This document shows, one piece after another, positions 39,379 through 48,630 of a stretch of 62,195 nt of DNA. Origin of the DNA: Nocardia abscessus NBRC 100374 (GTDB taxonomy: Bacteria; Actinomycetota; Actinomycetes; Mycobacteriales; Mycobacteriaceae); the NCBI RefSeq assembly GCF_000308455.1, contig NZ_BAFP01000115.1, forward strand, positions 1 to 62,195. Direction: 5' to 3'. How positions within the stretch are numbered: the stretch's first letter is position 1; each line of letters opens with the position of its first letter. The position numbers and the translations under genes are program-made. The notes beneath the pieces were generated by a model. The model was given only the letters and a program-made list of their open reading frames with translations, had not been told where the DNA came from and did not search any database.

Positions 39379-40205
39379 GCAATGACGCTTACTTCAAGAA
39401 CAAGGTCTGTGTGATCACCGGAGCGGGCTCCGGGATCGGTCGTGCGCTGGCGGTGAATCTGGCCAGGCGCGGCGCCAAACTGGCGCTGTCGGACATCGAC
39501 GTCGAGGGTCTGGCCGAGACCACCCGCCGCTGTGAGCAGCTGGGCGCCGAAGTCAAGTCCGACCGGGTGAACGTGGTCGAACGCGAAGCGGTCATCCTCT
39601 ACGCCGACGCGGTGAAAGCGCACTTCGGCGCCGTGCACCAGGTCTACAACAACGCCGGCATCGCCCACCACGGCGAGGTCATCCGCTCGGAGTACAAGGA
39701 CTTCGAGCGCGTGATGGACGTCGATTTCTGGGGTGTCGTCAACGGCACCAAGGCGTTTCTGCCGATGGTCATCGAGTCCGGTGACGGCCACATCGTCAAC
39801 GTCTCCAGCCTGTTCGGGCTGATCGCGATCCCCGGCCAGTCGGCGTACAACGCGGCCAAGTTCGCGGTGCGCGGCTTCACCGAGTCGCTGCGTCAGGAGA
39901 TGCTGGTCGCACGGCACCCGGTCAAGGTCACCTGCGTGCACCCCGGCGGCATCAAGACCGCGGTCGCGCGCAACGCCACCTACGCCGAGGGCATCGACAG
40001 CAAGTCGGCCGCGTCGATGTTCGACAAGAAGCTGGCCATCCACACTCCGGAGATGGCGGCGCAGACCATCACCGAGGGCGTGCGCAAGGGGCACGGCCGC
40101 GTGCTGATCGGCTGGGAGGCCAAGCTGCTGGATCTGTTCGTCCGGGTGACCGCGTCGGGCTACCAGCGGATCGCGGCCAACGTCGAACGCCGCTTCCTGC
40201 CCTGA
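39375..40205 (+). CDS. short-chain dehydrogenase/reductase, SadH-like
   Basis: 276 residues of the classical SDR family: TGAGSGIG at residues 15-22, NNAG, and YNAAK with the catalytic Tyr-Lys pair; the Ser lies in NVSSLFG. It oxidises or reduces an alcohol/carbonyl with NAD(P). From memory it resembles Rv3085 (SadH). Its GTG overlaps the monooxygenase stop by 4 nt, so the two are coupled. Confidence 0.92.
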   Translation: MSNDAYFKNKVCVITGAGSGIGRALAVNLARRGAKLALSDIDVEGLAETTRRCEQLGAEVKSDRVNVVEREAVILYADAVKAHFGAVHQVYNNAGIAHHGEVIRSEYKDFERVMDVDFWGVVNGTKAFLPMVIESGDGHIVNVSSLFGLIAIPGQSAYNAAKFAVRGFTESLRQEMLVARHPVKVTCVHPGGIKTAVARNATYAEGIDSKSAASMFDKKLAIHTPEMAAQTITEGVRKGHGRVLIGWEAKLLDLFVRVTASGYQRIAANVERRFLP

Positions 40206-40227
40206 CCCCGGGATTCGAGAGACGACG

Positions 40228-41145
40228 ATGCGGGACATCAACCTTCCGCTGCCCCTCGCGCGGGCGGTACTGAATCCGATCTTCCGGGTCACGCTGAACA
40301 AGCGGTTGCCGTTCGCAGTGCAGCGCAGGCTGCTGGACGTGACCTCGCGGGCGCAGCTGCTGCCCGCGGGCGCGGTCGTGCGACCTATCCGGCTGGGCGG
40401 CAGGCCCGCCGAGCGAATCGGCTTCGCGGACACCGCCGACGACGGCGCCGTCCTCTATCTCCACGGGGGCGGCTACGCGGTCGGCTCCCTGGCGACGCAC
40501 CGCTCCCTGGCGGCCCGCCTGGCGCGAGACACCGGTTACGCGGTCTACGTACTGGACTATCGCCTCGCGCCGGAACACCCGTTACCCGCGGCGCTGGACG
40601 ACGCCGAGGCCGCTTTCCTCGAACTCGTGACGAGCGGGGGATTCCTGCCGGGCCGGATCGCCGTCTCGGGCGATTCCGCGGGGGGCGGGCTGTCGCTCGC
40701 GCTCGCGCAACGCCTGATCGCCCGGCACGGGCAGACCCCGGCGGCGCTCGGGCTGATCGCACCGTGGGCCGACCCCAACGAGATCCCGGAGCGCGAACGC
40801 GACCTGGTGATCAACAAGCCGTGGTCACGCGCCTGCGCGTCCGCCTACCTGGGCGCCGGTGACTCGTCCGATCCGTCCTACGCCCCGCTGACCGGTGAAC
40901 TGCGCGGCCTGCCGCCGACCTACGTGCAAGTGGACGTCAGCGAACTGCTGCACGGCCAGTGCGTCGCGCTGGTGGCCGCGCTGCGTGAGGCAGGCGTGCA
41001 CGTCCACTTCACCGAGAGCAAGGGATTGTGGCACGTCGCACAGTTGCAGGCCGCGCTGGCCGCGCCCGCGGGGGCCGCGCTGCGCGAACTCGCCGAGTTC
41101 CTGCGCGAAGCGATTCAACCGGCGGACCTGCGCGAACTAGGATGA
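40228..41145 (+). CDS. alpha/beta hydrolase of the hormone-sensitive lipase family, LipR-like
   Basis: 305 residues. The oxyanion motif YLHGGGYAVG lies near residue 75, the nucleophile elbow GDSAGGG near 150, and the catalytic His in GLWHVAQ near 270. It should hydrolyse a short ester, such as the product of the Baeyer-Villiger enzyme two genes upstream. It starts 22 bp after the SDR gene. Rv3084 (LipR) is the likely counterpart. Confidence 0.9.
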   Translation: MRDINLPLPLARAVLNPIFRVTLNKRLPFAVQRRLLDVTSRAQLLPAGAVVRPIRLGGRPAERIGFADTADDGAVLYLHGGGYAVGSLATHRSLAARLARDTGYAVYVLDYRLAPEHPLPAALDDAEAAFLELVTSGGFLPGRIAVSGDSAGGGLSLALAQRLIARHGQTPAALGLIAPWADPNEIPERERDLVINKPWSRACASAYLGAGDSSDPSYAPLTGELRGLPPTYVQVDVSELLHGQCVALVAALREAGVHVHFTESKGLWHVAQLQAALAAPAGAALRELAEFLREAIQPADLRELG

Positions 41146-41263
41146 AATCCGAGCGGGTCCCTACCCTGCGGTGATGTACGGAGGCGATTTCGGTGGTCGA
41201 CCTCACGACCCTGGCGCAGGTGTCGTAGATTACTGGCGAGTAAACCCACGTGGAAGGGCACTG

Positions 41264-43057
41264 ATGCGAGAGTTCGAAGTCCCGGCTTCCTACACCACTC
41301 CGGATGACGCGAACAATTCCGACAACGTCTTCCGCCACGCCGAGCAAGCGCCGAACGCGGTGCTGTTCAATGTGCCGAACGGCAGTGGCGGCTGGCAGGA
41401 TGTCACAGCCGCGGAGTTCGCGAAGACCGTGACGGGCGTGGCGAAAGGCTTGATCGCCTCGGGCCTGGACTTCGGCGATCGCGTCGCCATCATGGCGCCG
41501 ACGCGCTACGAATGGGCCGTCCTCGATTTCGCCATCTGGGCCGCGGGCGGCTGCACCGTCGCGATCTACGACAGCTCCGCCGCCGAGCAGGCCAAGTGGA
41601 TCCTGCAGGACTCGGCCACCAAGCTGCTGATCCTGGACAGCGACAAGCACCGCACGGTGATCGATGAGATCGAATCCGGGTCGCTGCCCGACCTGCGGGA
41701 GATCCTGCAGATCGACAAGGGCGCGCTGGACGAGCTGATCAGTCGTGGCGCCGACCTGGACGACCAGGCCGTGCACGACCGCCGCGCCCAGGTAGGCGCG
41801 CAGTCCCCGGCCACCCTGATCTACACCTCGGGCACCACCGGCCGCCCCAAGGGCGTCATGCTGACCCACGCGAACCTGTACGCGGAGTCCAAGTCCGACC
41901 GGATCGCGCTGCACAAGTACGTCACCGAGGGCAAGAAGACCCTCATGTTCCTGCCGCTGGCGCACGTCTTCGCCCGCGCCGTCGCGCTCGCCGCGTTCGA
42001 CGCGAAGGTGATCGTCGCGCACACCGCCGACTGGTCCACCCTGGTCGAGCAGTTCGGCAGCTACCGCCCGCACTTCATCCTCTCGGTGCCCCGAGTGTTC
42101 GAGAAGGTGTTCAACAGCGCCAAGCAGAAGGCCCACGACGGCGGCAAGGGCAAGATCTTCGACGCCGCCGCCGACACCGCCATCGCGTGGAGCGAGGCGC
42201 TCGACAACGGCGGACCGGGCGTCGGGCTGAAGCTCAAGCACGCGCTGTTCGACAAGCTGGTCTACAGCAAGCTGCGCGCGGCCCTCGGCGGCCAGTGCGA
42301 GGCGGCCGTCTCCGGCGGCGGCCCGCTCGGCGCGCGGCTGGGCCACTTCTTCCGCGGCGTCGGCGTGACCATCTACGAGGGCTACGGCCTCACCGAGACC
42401 ACCGCGGCCATCGCGGTCAACACCCCGGAGCAGATCCGGGTCGGCTCGGTCGGCCGCCCGATCGAGGGCCACGCCGCCAAGATCGCCGAGGACGGCGAGC
42501 TGCTGCTGCGCGGCTCGGTCGTATTCGACGGTTACTGGGGCAACGCGGAGGCCACCGAGGACGCGTTCGAGGACGGCTGGTTCAAGACCGGCGATCTCGG
42601 CGCCATCGACAACGACGGCTTCATCACCATCACCGGCCGCAAGAAGGAGATCATCGTCACCGCCGGTGGCAAGAACGTCTCCCCCGCGCTGCTGGAGGAC
42701 TCGCTGCGGGCGCACCCGCTGATCAGCCAGGTGATGGTGGTCGGCGACGGACAGCCGTTCATCGGCGCGCTGATCACGCTGGACCCGGAGTCGCTGCCCG
42801 GCTGGAAGGAACGCAACAACCTGCCCGCCGACACCCCGATCGAGAAGCTGATCGAGAACCCGGATCTGATCGCCGAGGTGAACGCGGCGGTGGCCGAGAC
42901 CAACAAGAAGGTTTCGCACGCCGAGCAGATCAAGAAGACCCGTCTGCTGACCATCGACTGGACCCAGGAGACCGGCGAGCTCACCCCGAAGATGTCGCTC
43001 AAGCGCGCGGTCGTGATGAAGCAGCACGCCGACGACGTGGCGAGCATCTACCACTGA
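41264..43057 (+). CDS. long-chain fatty-acid-CoA ligase, FadD15-like
   Basis: 597 residues from the ATG at 41264, which has GGAAGGG 7 nt upstream; the frame opens at 41171 but that N-terminus is not family-like. Adenylation motifs: YTSGTTGRPKGV, GYGLTETTA, WFKTGDLG and GRKKEIIVTAGGKN. This is a full-length ANL enzyme that activates fatty acids with ATP and CoA, probably at the membrane surface. It may be transcribed separately from the monooxygenase set. Confidence 0.92.
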   Translation: MREFEVPASYTTPDDANNSDNVFRHAEQAPNAVLFNVPNGSGGWQDVTAAEFAKTVTGVAKGLIASGLDFGDRVAIMAPTRYEWAVLDFAIWAAGGCTVAIYDSSAAEQAKWILQDSATKLLILDSDKHRTVIDEIESGSLPDLREILQIDKGALDELISRGADLDDQAVHDRRAQVGAQSPATLIYTSGTTGRPKGVMLTHANLYAESKSDRIALHKYVTEGKKTLMFLPLAHVFARAVALAAFDAKVIVAHTADWSTLVEQFGSYRPHFILSVPRVFEKVFNSAKQKAHDGGKGKIFDAAADTAIAWSEALDNGGPGVGLKLKHALFDKLVYSKLRAALGGQCEAAVSGGGPLGARLGHFFRGVGVTIYEGYGLTETTAAIAVNTPEQIRVGSVGRPIEGHAAKIAEDGELLLRGSVVFDGYWGNAEATEDAFEDGWFKTGDLGAIDNDGFITITGRKKEIIVTAGGKNVSPALLEDSLRAHPLISQVMVVGDGQPFIGALITLDPESLPGWKERNNLPADTPIEKLIENPDLIAEVNAAVAETNKKVSHAEQIKKTRLLTIDWTQETGELTPKMSLKRAVVMKQHADDVASIYH

Positions 43058-43071
43058 GCTGATCGCTGCGA

Positions 43072-43104
43072 GGCGCTGTCCGCGAACTGTTCGCGGACAG
43101 CGCC
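43072..43104 (+). terminator. perfect 15-bp stem terminator after the acyl-CoA ligase
   Basis: Arms 43072-43086 and 43090-43104 are fully complementary around CTG, 15 nt after the stop, followed by TTTCGCG. Confidence 0.88.
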
Positions 43105-43153
43105 TTTCGCGTCTCCGGGAGCTGGTCACCCGACCCGCAGTAGTCTCGATGCC

Positions 43154-44824
43154 ATGGCCGATCTGCGACTGCGCGTGGTGGCCGGGATCGTCTCGGCGGG
43201 GTTGACACTGGGCGTGGCCGAACTGTTCGCGGCTTTCCTCGGCCTCGACAACGCGCCGCTGCACGTCCTCGGCTCGGCCGTGGTCGACCACACGCCCGAC
43301 GGATTGCGGGAATGGGCCATCACCACCTTCGGCACGAACGACAAGGCCGTGCTGTACCTGGTCATGGGCGTGATCGCGGTGCTGGTCGCCGGGCTGGCAG
43401 GAGCGATCGAGCGGACCGACCGTGCCGCCGGGTCGTGGTTGTTCGTCGGGTTCGGGGTCCTCACGGCATGGCTGGCCGTGACGCGTACGGGTCTGTCCGC
43501 CGCGATGCCGACGGTCGTCGGTGTGGCCGTGGGTATCTTCGCGCTGCGTGCGCTCACCCGTCGAATCGACGCTGCGACGGAAACATTTCCTGCCGACGGT
43601 CGGGCCGGGGCAGGGCGCTCGACCGTCGATTCCGAGACTCGGACTCCGGCGGAGACGTCGCGGACTGCCGGAGCCGAAGGTCACGCCGGGCGCACCGCGG
43701 GCACCGGCGATATGTCCGACGCCTCCGCTGATGGCGGCTCCGCCATCGGTTCGTCCCCGGAGCGCAGGCAGGTCTTGCAGGGACTGCTGGTGGCGAGCGG
43801 GTTGGCCGTGACCGCCGGGGTCACCGGACGACTGCTGGGCACCAGGCGCAGCGACGTTTCGGGTGAACGCGCCGCGGTGCGGTTGCCGGAGCCGACGGCT
43901 CCCGCCGAACCTCTAACACCCGGCGTCGATCTTCGAGTGCCCGGGCTGACGCCGTACCTGACACCCAACGACGACTTCTACCGGATCGATACCGCGCTGA
44001 TCGTTCCCCAGGTCTCCAAGGACAGCTGGTCGCTGCGCATCCACGGCATGGTCGACCGGGAAATCCGGCTGAGCTGGGCGGATCTGGCGAATCTTCCGGT
44101 GGAGGAACACCTGGTCACCCTGGCCTGTGTGTCGAATCCGGTCGGCGGTGACCTGATCGGCAACGCGCGGTGGCTCGGCTACCGCGTGGATCGGCTGCTC
44201 GCCGAAGCCGGACCGCACCCCGATGCGGACATGGTGCTCTCGCACAGCGCCGACGGCTGGACCGCGGGCACTCCGCTGGCGGTGCTCACCGACGGACGCG
44301 ACGCCCTGCTGGCTGTCGGCATGAACGGCGAGCCCCTTCCGGTGCAGCACGGTTACCCGGCCCGGCTGGTCGTGCCCGGTCTCTACGGCTACGTCTCGGC
44401 CACGAAATGGGTGACCGAACTGGAAGTCACCCGCTTCGACCGTGCCACCGCGTACTGGACCCGGCGCGGCTGGTCGGCACTCGGCCCGATCAAGACCGGC
44501 ACTCGCATCGACACTCCGCGCGCTCGCGGCCGACTCCACCCGGGCCGCATTCCCATCGCCGGTGTCACCTGGGCACAGCATCGCGGCATCCGCGCCGTGG
44601 AAGTCCAGATCGACGACGGCCCCTGGCAGCGGGCCCGCCTTTCCGACGAACAGTCCATCGACACCTGGCGCCAGTGGGTCTTCGACTGGGATGCCACCTC
44701 CGGCCCGCACACCATCCGCGCCCGCGCCACCGACGGAATCGGCGAAACCCAAACCGCCGAACGCCGCGACGTGATCCCCGACGGCGCCACCGGCTATCCC
44801 TCGGTCACCGTCCAGATCGCCTGA
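43154..44824 (+). CDS. membrane-anchored molybdopterin-dependent oxidoreductase (sulfite-oxidase family)
   Basis: 556 residues. Residues ~1-135 contain about four hydrophobic spans. A low-complexity linker follows, then a Tat-like basic stretch before a further span (SPERRQVLQGLLVASGLAV, ~200). The rest is the molybdopterin domain, with the Mo-ligand Cys in TLACVSNPVGG, then a C-terminal dimerisation domain (IAGVTWAQHRGI). The catalytic domain is probably outside the membrane. The substrate is unknown; it could be sulfite, methionine sulfoxide or another oxidised group. Confidence 0.88.
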   Translation: MADLRLRVVAGIVSAGLTLGVAELFAAFLGLDNAPLHVLGSAVVDHTPDGLREWAITTFGTNDKAVLYLVMGVIAVLVAGLAGAIERTDRAAGSWLFVGFGVLTAWLAVTRTGLSAAMPTVVGVAVGIFALRALTRRIDAATETFPADGRAGAGRSTVDSETRTPAETSRTAGAEGHAGRTAGTGDMSDASADGGSAIGSSPERRQVLQGLLVASGLAVTAGVTGRLLGTRRSDVSGERAAVRLPEPTAPAEPLTPGVDLRVPGLTPYLTPNDDFYRIDTALIVPQVSKDSWSLRIHGMVDREIRLSWADLANLPVEEHLVTLACVSNPVGGDLIGNARWLGYRVDRLLAEAGPHPDADMVLSHSADGWTAGTPLAVLTDGRDALLAVGMNGEPLPVQHGYPARLVVPGLYGYVSATKWVTELEVTRFDRATAYWTRRGWSALGPIKTGTRIDTPRARGRLHPGRIPIAGVTWAQHRGIRAVEVQIDDGPWQRARLSDEQSIDTWRQWVFDWDATSGPHTIRARATDGIGETQTAERRDVIPDGATGYPSVTVQIA

Positions 44825-44875
44825 GCGCGACCTGTGCCCGACCGAACCGAGCGGCCGTGACGCCGCGTCGACGAA

Positions 44876-44911
44876 CATGCCCCGCAGAAGGGCGTTCTTT
44901 CGCGGGGCATG
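44876..44911. terminator. bidirectional hairpin between convergent genes
   Basis: CATGCCCCGC at 44876-44885 pairs with GCGGGGCATG at 44902-44911 around a 16-nt loop ending in CTTTC. It lies between the molybdopterin enzyme and the MFS transporter. Confidence 0.7.
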
Positions 44912-44924
44912 AGGTTTCGGGACG

Positions 44925-46406
44925 TCAGCTCGCCGCGGAGTCGGCCGTGGCTCGTTCTTTCTCGAGTTGCGCCGGAGCGGACGCGCCGTGGCGGATGAAC
45001 AATACCGAGGCGGCGACACCGAGGAGCAGGATGGCCGCGGGAAGCAGGGTGGACTGGCTCAGCGCGGTGCTGAAGGAGTCCTTGACGAACTCCGGGATCG
45101 GGGCTTGGCCCGCGCCGCCCTCGGCGACGGTCCCGCCGCCCAGTCCGTTCGCCGTCATCCTGGCCGCCACCAGCGCGCTGATCGCCGCACTGCCGAGCAC
45201 CGAGCCCACCTGGCGGGTGGTGTTGTAGACACCGGCGCCCGCACCAGCCTGCTGGACCGGCAAGTTGTGGGTCGCCGTGGCCGCCAGCGGAGCCCAGATG
45301 CAGGCGTTGGCGAAGCCGGCCAGCGCGGCGGCCACCAGGAACCAGGCCAGCGACGAGTGCGGATCCATCAGTACGGAGAACCAGAACACCGACAGCGCGA
45401 ACAGGCCGAAGCCGATGGTGGGCACGGTCCTCGGGTGCAACCGGTCGGCGAACTTGCCGACCAGCGGGGCCGCGAAGCCGGTCACGATCGCCATGGGCGC
45501 GAAGACCAGCGCGGACTTCGTCGGCGACATTTCCCGCACGGCCTGCAGGTAGAAGTACGTCGGCACCATCAGGGAGGTCACTGCCGCACCCATCGCGGCG
45601 ATCGCGGCGTTGGACAGCGCGAAGTTGCGGTCCCGGAACAGGCTGAGCGGCAGCAGCGGCTCCCCCTTGTTCCTGGCCTGGTTGACCAAGAACACCGCGA
45701 ACACCGCCAGGCCGGCACCGATCAACAGCCAGATCCGCAGCGACCAGTCGTAGCTGTTGCCCTCCTGGATGCCGAACACCAGCAAGAACATGCCGATACC
45801 GCTGAGCAGCACGCCGGGGATGTCGAACTTGTGCTCGTGGGTGGGCAGCGCGGGCACCAGCCAGACCGCCAGCGCGAAGGCGACCGCACCGACCGGAACG
45901 TTCACGATGAAGATCCACTCCCAGCCGAGCCCGTCCACCAGCACACCGCCGAGGATCGGCCCGATCAGCGTCGCGAGCCCCGCCACGCCACCCCACAAAC
46001 CCATCGCGGCGCCGCGCCGGTCCGGCGGGAAAGTCCTGGTGATCACGGCCATGGTCTGCGGCGTCATCAGTGCGGCGCCGACACCCTGTGCGGCGCGCGC
46101 CGCGATCAGCATGCCGATGCTGCCGGACAGGCCACACCACAGCGACGCGGCGGTGAACACCGCCAAGCCGATCAGATAGATGTTCTTGGGGCCGAAGCGG
46201 TCACCCAACCTTCCGGTGACCAGCAGCGGCACCGCGTAGGTGAGCAGGTAGGCGCTGGTCACCCAGATCACCTGGGAGATATCGGCGTGCAGGCTCGTCA
46301 TGATCGCGGGATTGGCGACCGCGACGATCGTCATGTCCAGCAGGATCATGAAGAAGCCCACGACCAGCGCGAGTAGCGCCGGCCACGGATTGCGTGGTGT
46401 GGACAT
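44925..46406 (-). CDS. MFS drug efflux transporter, DHA2 (EmrB/QacA) family
   Basis: 493 residues and about 14 membrane spans. Motif A (GRLGDRFGPKNIY) is near residue 65, and antiporter motif C-like WEWIFIVNVPVGA follows near 165. It should export drugs or toxic lipids using the proton gradient. It starts 11 bp after the PadR gene, so the two form a regulator-pump operon. Confidence 0.92.
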   Translation of the reverse strand: MSTPRNPWPALLALVVGFFMILLDMTIVAVANPAIMTSLHADISQVIWVTSAYLLTYAVPLLVTGRLGDRFGPKNIYLIGLAVFTAASLWCGLSGSIGMLIAARAAQGVGAALMTPQTMAVITRTFPPDRRGAAMGLWGGVAGLATLIGPILGGVLVDGLGWEWIFIVNVPVGAVAFALAVWLVPALPTHEHKFDIPGVLLSGIGMFLLVFGIQEGNSYDWSLRIWLLIGAGLAVFAVFLVNQARNKGEPLLPLSLFRDRNFALSNAAIAAMGAAVTSLMVPTYFYLQAVREMSPTKSALVFAPMAIVTGFAAPLVGKFADRLHPRTVPTIGFGLFALSVFWFSVLMDPHSSLAWFLVAAALAGFANACIWAPLAATATHNLPVQQAGAGAGVYNTTRQVGSVLGSAAISALVAARMTANGLGGGTVAEGGAGQAPIPEFVKDSFSTALSQSTLLPAAILLLGVAASVLFIRHGASAPAQLEKERATADSAAS

Positions 46407-46417
46407 GTGTTTCGTTC

Positions 46418-47122
46418 CTAACTCGGACTATCCGAAAAGCTCGGGTCGGGGTTCGCCACGAGGCCGCTCGGCACCGATGGCGTCGTGCCGGCGTCGGACG
46501 ATGGACCGTCGCCGGAGCCGACGGGCGCGCCGGTCCGGGGGTCGAAGTCCTCCCATTCGAGTGCGCCGCTGTCCAATTCGGCCGTGAACTCCTCGACCCA
46601 GGTCAGTTCGGCGGCCAGCATCGCCCGCAGGTAGGGCAGGGCGATCCAGTAGCGGCGCGGGACGGCGTGCTCTCGAGCCCACGCATTCAGCATGTCGGTG
46701 TCGGCCAACTCGGCTTTCAACACGCCGATCCGTTCGCGCAGTAGCGCGAGCGCCTCCGGCTTGGGCAGATTGTGCATCTCGCCCAGCGCCACCGGGAAGA
46801 TCGGATACTCCGGCACGGGTTGCCGCACGATCTCGGCGATCCGGTTGCGCAGTGCGTCCCTGCCGCGCCCGGTGATCCGGTAGGTGGTGCGTTCGGGCCG
46901 GTTGCCCGCACGGTCGACGCCCTCGGCGCGGACCAATTGCTGGTCGGCCAGCCGGGACACGGTGTGGTACAGCGAGCCGGGCCGCACCTTCACCAGCTTG
47001 TCCTCCCGCCGGGCGATCAGCGTCTGGAACATCTCGTACGGATGCATGGGCCGCTCCTCGAGCAGCGCGAGCACAGCGATGGCCAGCGGCGTCACCGAGG
47101 AATGCGCCTGCCCTTGCCCCAC
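46418..47122 (-). CDS. PadR-family transcriptional regulator
   Basis: 234 residues from a GTG with GGAGGT 8 nt upstream. The winged helix lies at residues ~10-90 (LAIAVLALLEERPMHPYEM, VRPGSLYHTVSRL). The C-terminus (~100-190) is the helical PadR dimerisation domain, and a Ser/Pro-rich tail follows. It likely represses its own operon with the MFS pump through the palindrome about 100 bp upstream. Confidence 0.92.
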   Translation of the reverse strand: MGQGQAHSSVTPLAIAVLALLEERPMHPYEMFQTLIARREDKLVKVRPGSLYHTVSRLADQQLVRAEGVDRAGNRPERTTYRITGRGRDALRNRIAEIVRQPVPEYPIFPVALGEMHNLPKPEALALLRERIGVLKAELADTDMLNAWAREHAVPRRYWIALPYLRAMLAAELTWVEEFTAELDSGALEWEDFDPRTGAPVGSGDGPSSDAGTTPSVPSGLVANPDPSFSDSPS

Positions 47123-47224
47123 GCCTGTTCACCTCCGTTGCGGATGAGTCTCGACCTGTCGGCCGCCTCCACGCCGAGCTTGCCCCGCAAAGGTATCGGC
47201 GGATGCCGACATGCTCCACGCTAA

Positions 47225-47242
47225 ATATTCCACGTGGAATAT
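47225..47242. promoter_or_regulatory. 18-bp perfect palindrome, likely PadR operator
   Basis: ATATTCCA-CG-TGGAATAT lies 103 bp upstream of the padR start. It is AT-rich against a GC-rich background and perfectly symmetrical. Confidence 0.7.
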
Positions 47243-47334
47243 ACGGCGCGGAACAGTCCATCGACAAGGATGTGTGACCGGTGATGGGCGACACAGTTCT
47301 TCGTCGGCGCGTTCCCGTGGCCTGCCGAATAGAT

Positions 47335-47370
47335 GAGAGGCCGTCGAGAGATGACTCTCGACGGCCTCTC
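47335..47370 (-). terminator. perfect 16-bp stem hairpin
   Basis: GAGAGGCCGTCGAGAG (47335-47350) and CTCTCGACGGCCTCTC (47355-47370) flank an ATGA loop. It is probably the terminator of the substrate-binding protein gene, although 235 bp past its stop. Confidence 0.7.
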
Positions 47371-47604
47371 GATCAGCTCCCGCCGCGAGGTCGGCAACGT
47401 CGGCGACCCCGGTACAGCGCCATTGCTGATACGGGACTGGGTAGTGATGTTGTTCGCGAAGCCCTCCAGAGGGCTCGTCTAGAAGACTATGCCCGGGCTC
47501 GCCGGAGCGGCAGTGTCGGATGCGACATCTATCGCTCGATTTCCGACATCAGTCTTGCGTTGGCCTCGAGCTCACCGGGGTATCGAAGCAGACCGGTCGA
47601 CCGG

Positions 47605-48495
47605 CTACAGGGCGTGCTGGTCCAACCAGTCGCGCGCGACATCCCCCGGCGCGGAGCCCTCGTCACGAACGCGCCGGATCATCACGGCCAACTCGTCCGT
47701 CGTCAGTTCACCCGCGACATAGTTCAGCTTCTTGATCTGGCGCTGGTCCAGCAAGCCCTTGCGGAACAGCGGCAGCACGTTCTCGGCGCGCACCGCGTAA
47801 TCGTCGTCGGACAGCACGGCCAGACCGTCGGTCGCGCCGGGCGCCAGTTCGGGCGGACCGCTCAGCAAACCGGCCTGGACCTGACCGTCCAGCAATGCTT
47901 TTCGCAGCGCGGCCGGATCCGGGAACGCCACGGTGGCCGCGAAGTCGCACCCACCGACCCGATCGCGCCCGGCCGACGGCAACAGGCCGGGCGTGACCGC
48001 CACGCCGACGGTCAGCTCACCGCAGCGTGGCGCGAGATCGCCCACCGAACGCACCTTGTCCTGGGCCGCCGCCTGCGCGGTGAGCAGCACCCGCGGTCGC
48101 AGATCGGCGCCGTCGGCGAAGTCGGAGACCACCAGCCCCTCGGGCAGTGCGGCGCTCACCGCGTTCGCCACGGATTTCGGCAGCCGATCCGTCGCGTGTT
48201 CGTCGAAATGGGTGAGCAACGCGCCGGTGTGCTCGGCGAGCACCTGGACCCGGTCGGCGTCCAGCGCGGCGAGGTAATCCTCCCGGCCACCCAGACGCGC
48301 GGAGACCGCGGTGCGCGCCCCGGTACGCGCCAGTGCGCCCGCATAGATTTCGGCGAGCACCGACGACTCCACCGAATCACCCGCGCCGACGGTGATCGAC
48401 GGTCCCGGCGCGTCGTTCCCGCAGGACACGACCAGAGCGACGGAAGCGACCACCAGCAACCGAGCCAGCACCCGCTGTGACGCGGCCAACACCAT
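47605..48495 (-). CDS. OpuAC/ProX-type substrate-binding lipoprotein (orphan paralog)
   Basis: 296 residues from the ATG at 48495. A signal peptide ends in VVSC (Cys25). The mature protein matches the glycine betaine/choline-binding family (ITVGAGDSVESSVLAEIYAGAL, ENVLPLFRK). It is paralogous to the binding protein of the divergent operon (compare RENVLPLF-type and QNVVPLLN segments). It likely feeds the same permease with another osmolyte. No other transporter gene shares its strand. Confidence 0.88.
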   Translation of the reverse strand: MVLAASQRVLARLLVVASVALVVSCGNDAPGPSITVGAGDSVESSVLAEIYAGALARTGARTAVSARLGGREDYLAALDADRVQVLAEHTGALLTHFDEHATDRLPKSVANAVSAALPEGLVVSDFADGADLRPRVLLTAQAAAQDKVRSVGDLAPRCGELTVGVAVTPGLLPSAGRDRVGGCDFAATVAFPDPAALRKALLDGQVQAGLLSGPPELAPGATDGLAVLSDDDYAVRAENVLPLFRKGLLDQRQIKKLNYVAGELTTDELAVMIRRVRDEGSAPGDVARDWLDQHAL

Positions 48496-48630
48496 CCGGC
48501 GACACCAACTCTCCGTCGAATCGACACAGCCAACAGAAAAACCCGGAAGCGGGCAGTATGGACACCCAGAATGTACCGGCGGCCGCTCGGTGCCGAGACC
48601 GCGCACCGCCGTCATGTCGGAAGGACTCTC

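Larger units (their letters stand above)
47123..47604. other. 482-bp intergenic region
   Basis: This lies between the padR gene and the end of the orphan substrate-binding protein gene. It holds the padR promoter and palindrome and a strong hairpin at 47335-47370. I see no convincing gene. The plus-strand stretch near 47450-47560 has a short helical-looking peptide, but no proper start. Confidence 0.55.

Noticed and set aside
47450..47600. Possible small plus-strand peptide (VVREALQRARLEDYARARR)
   Set aside because: No start with a ribosome binding site, and the frame continues as antisense of the lipoprotein gene.
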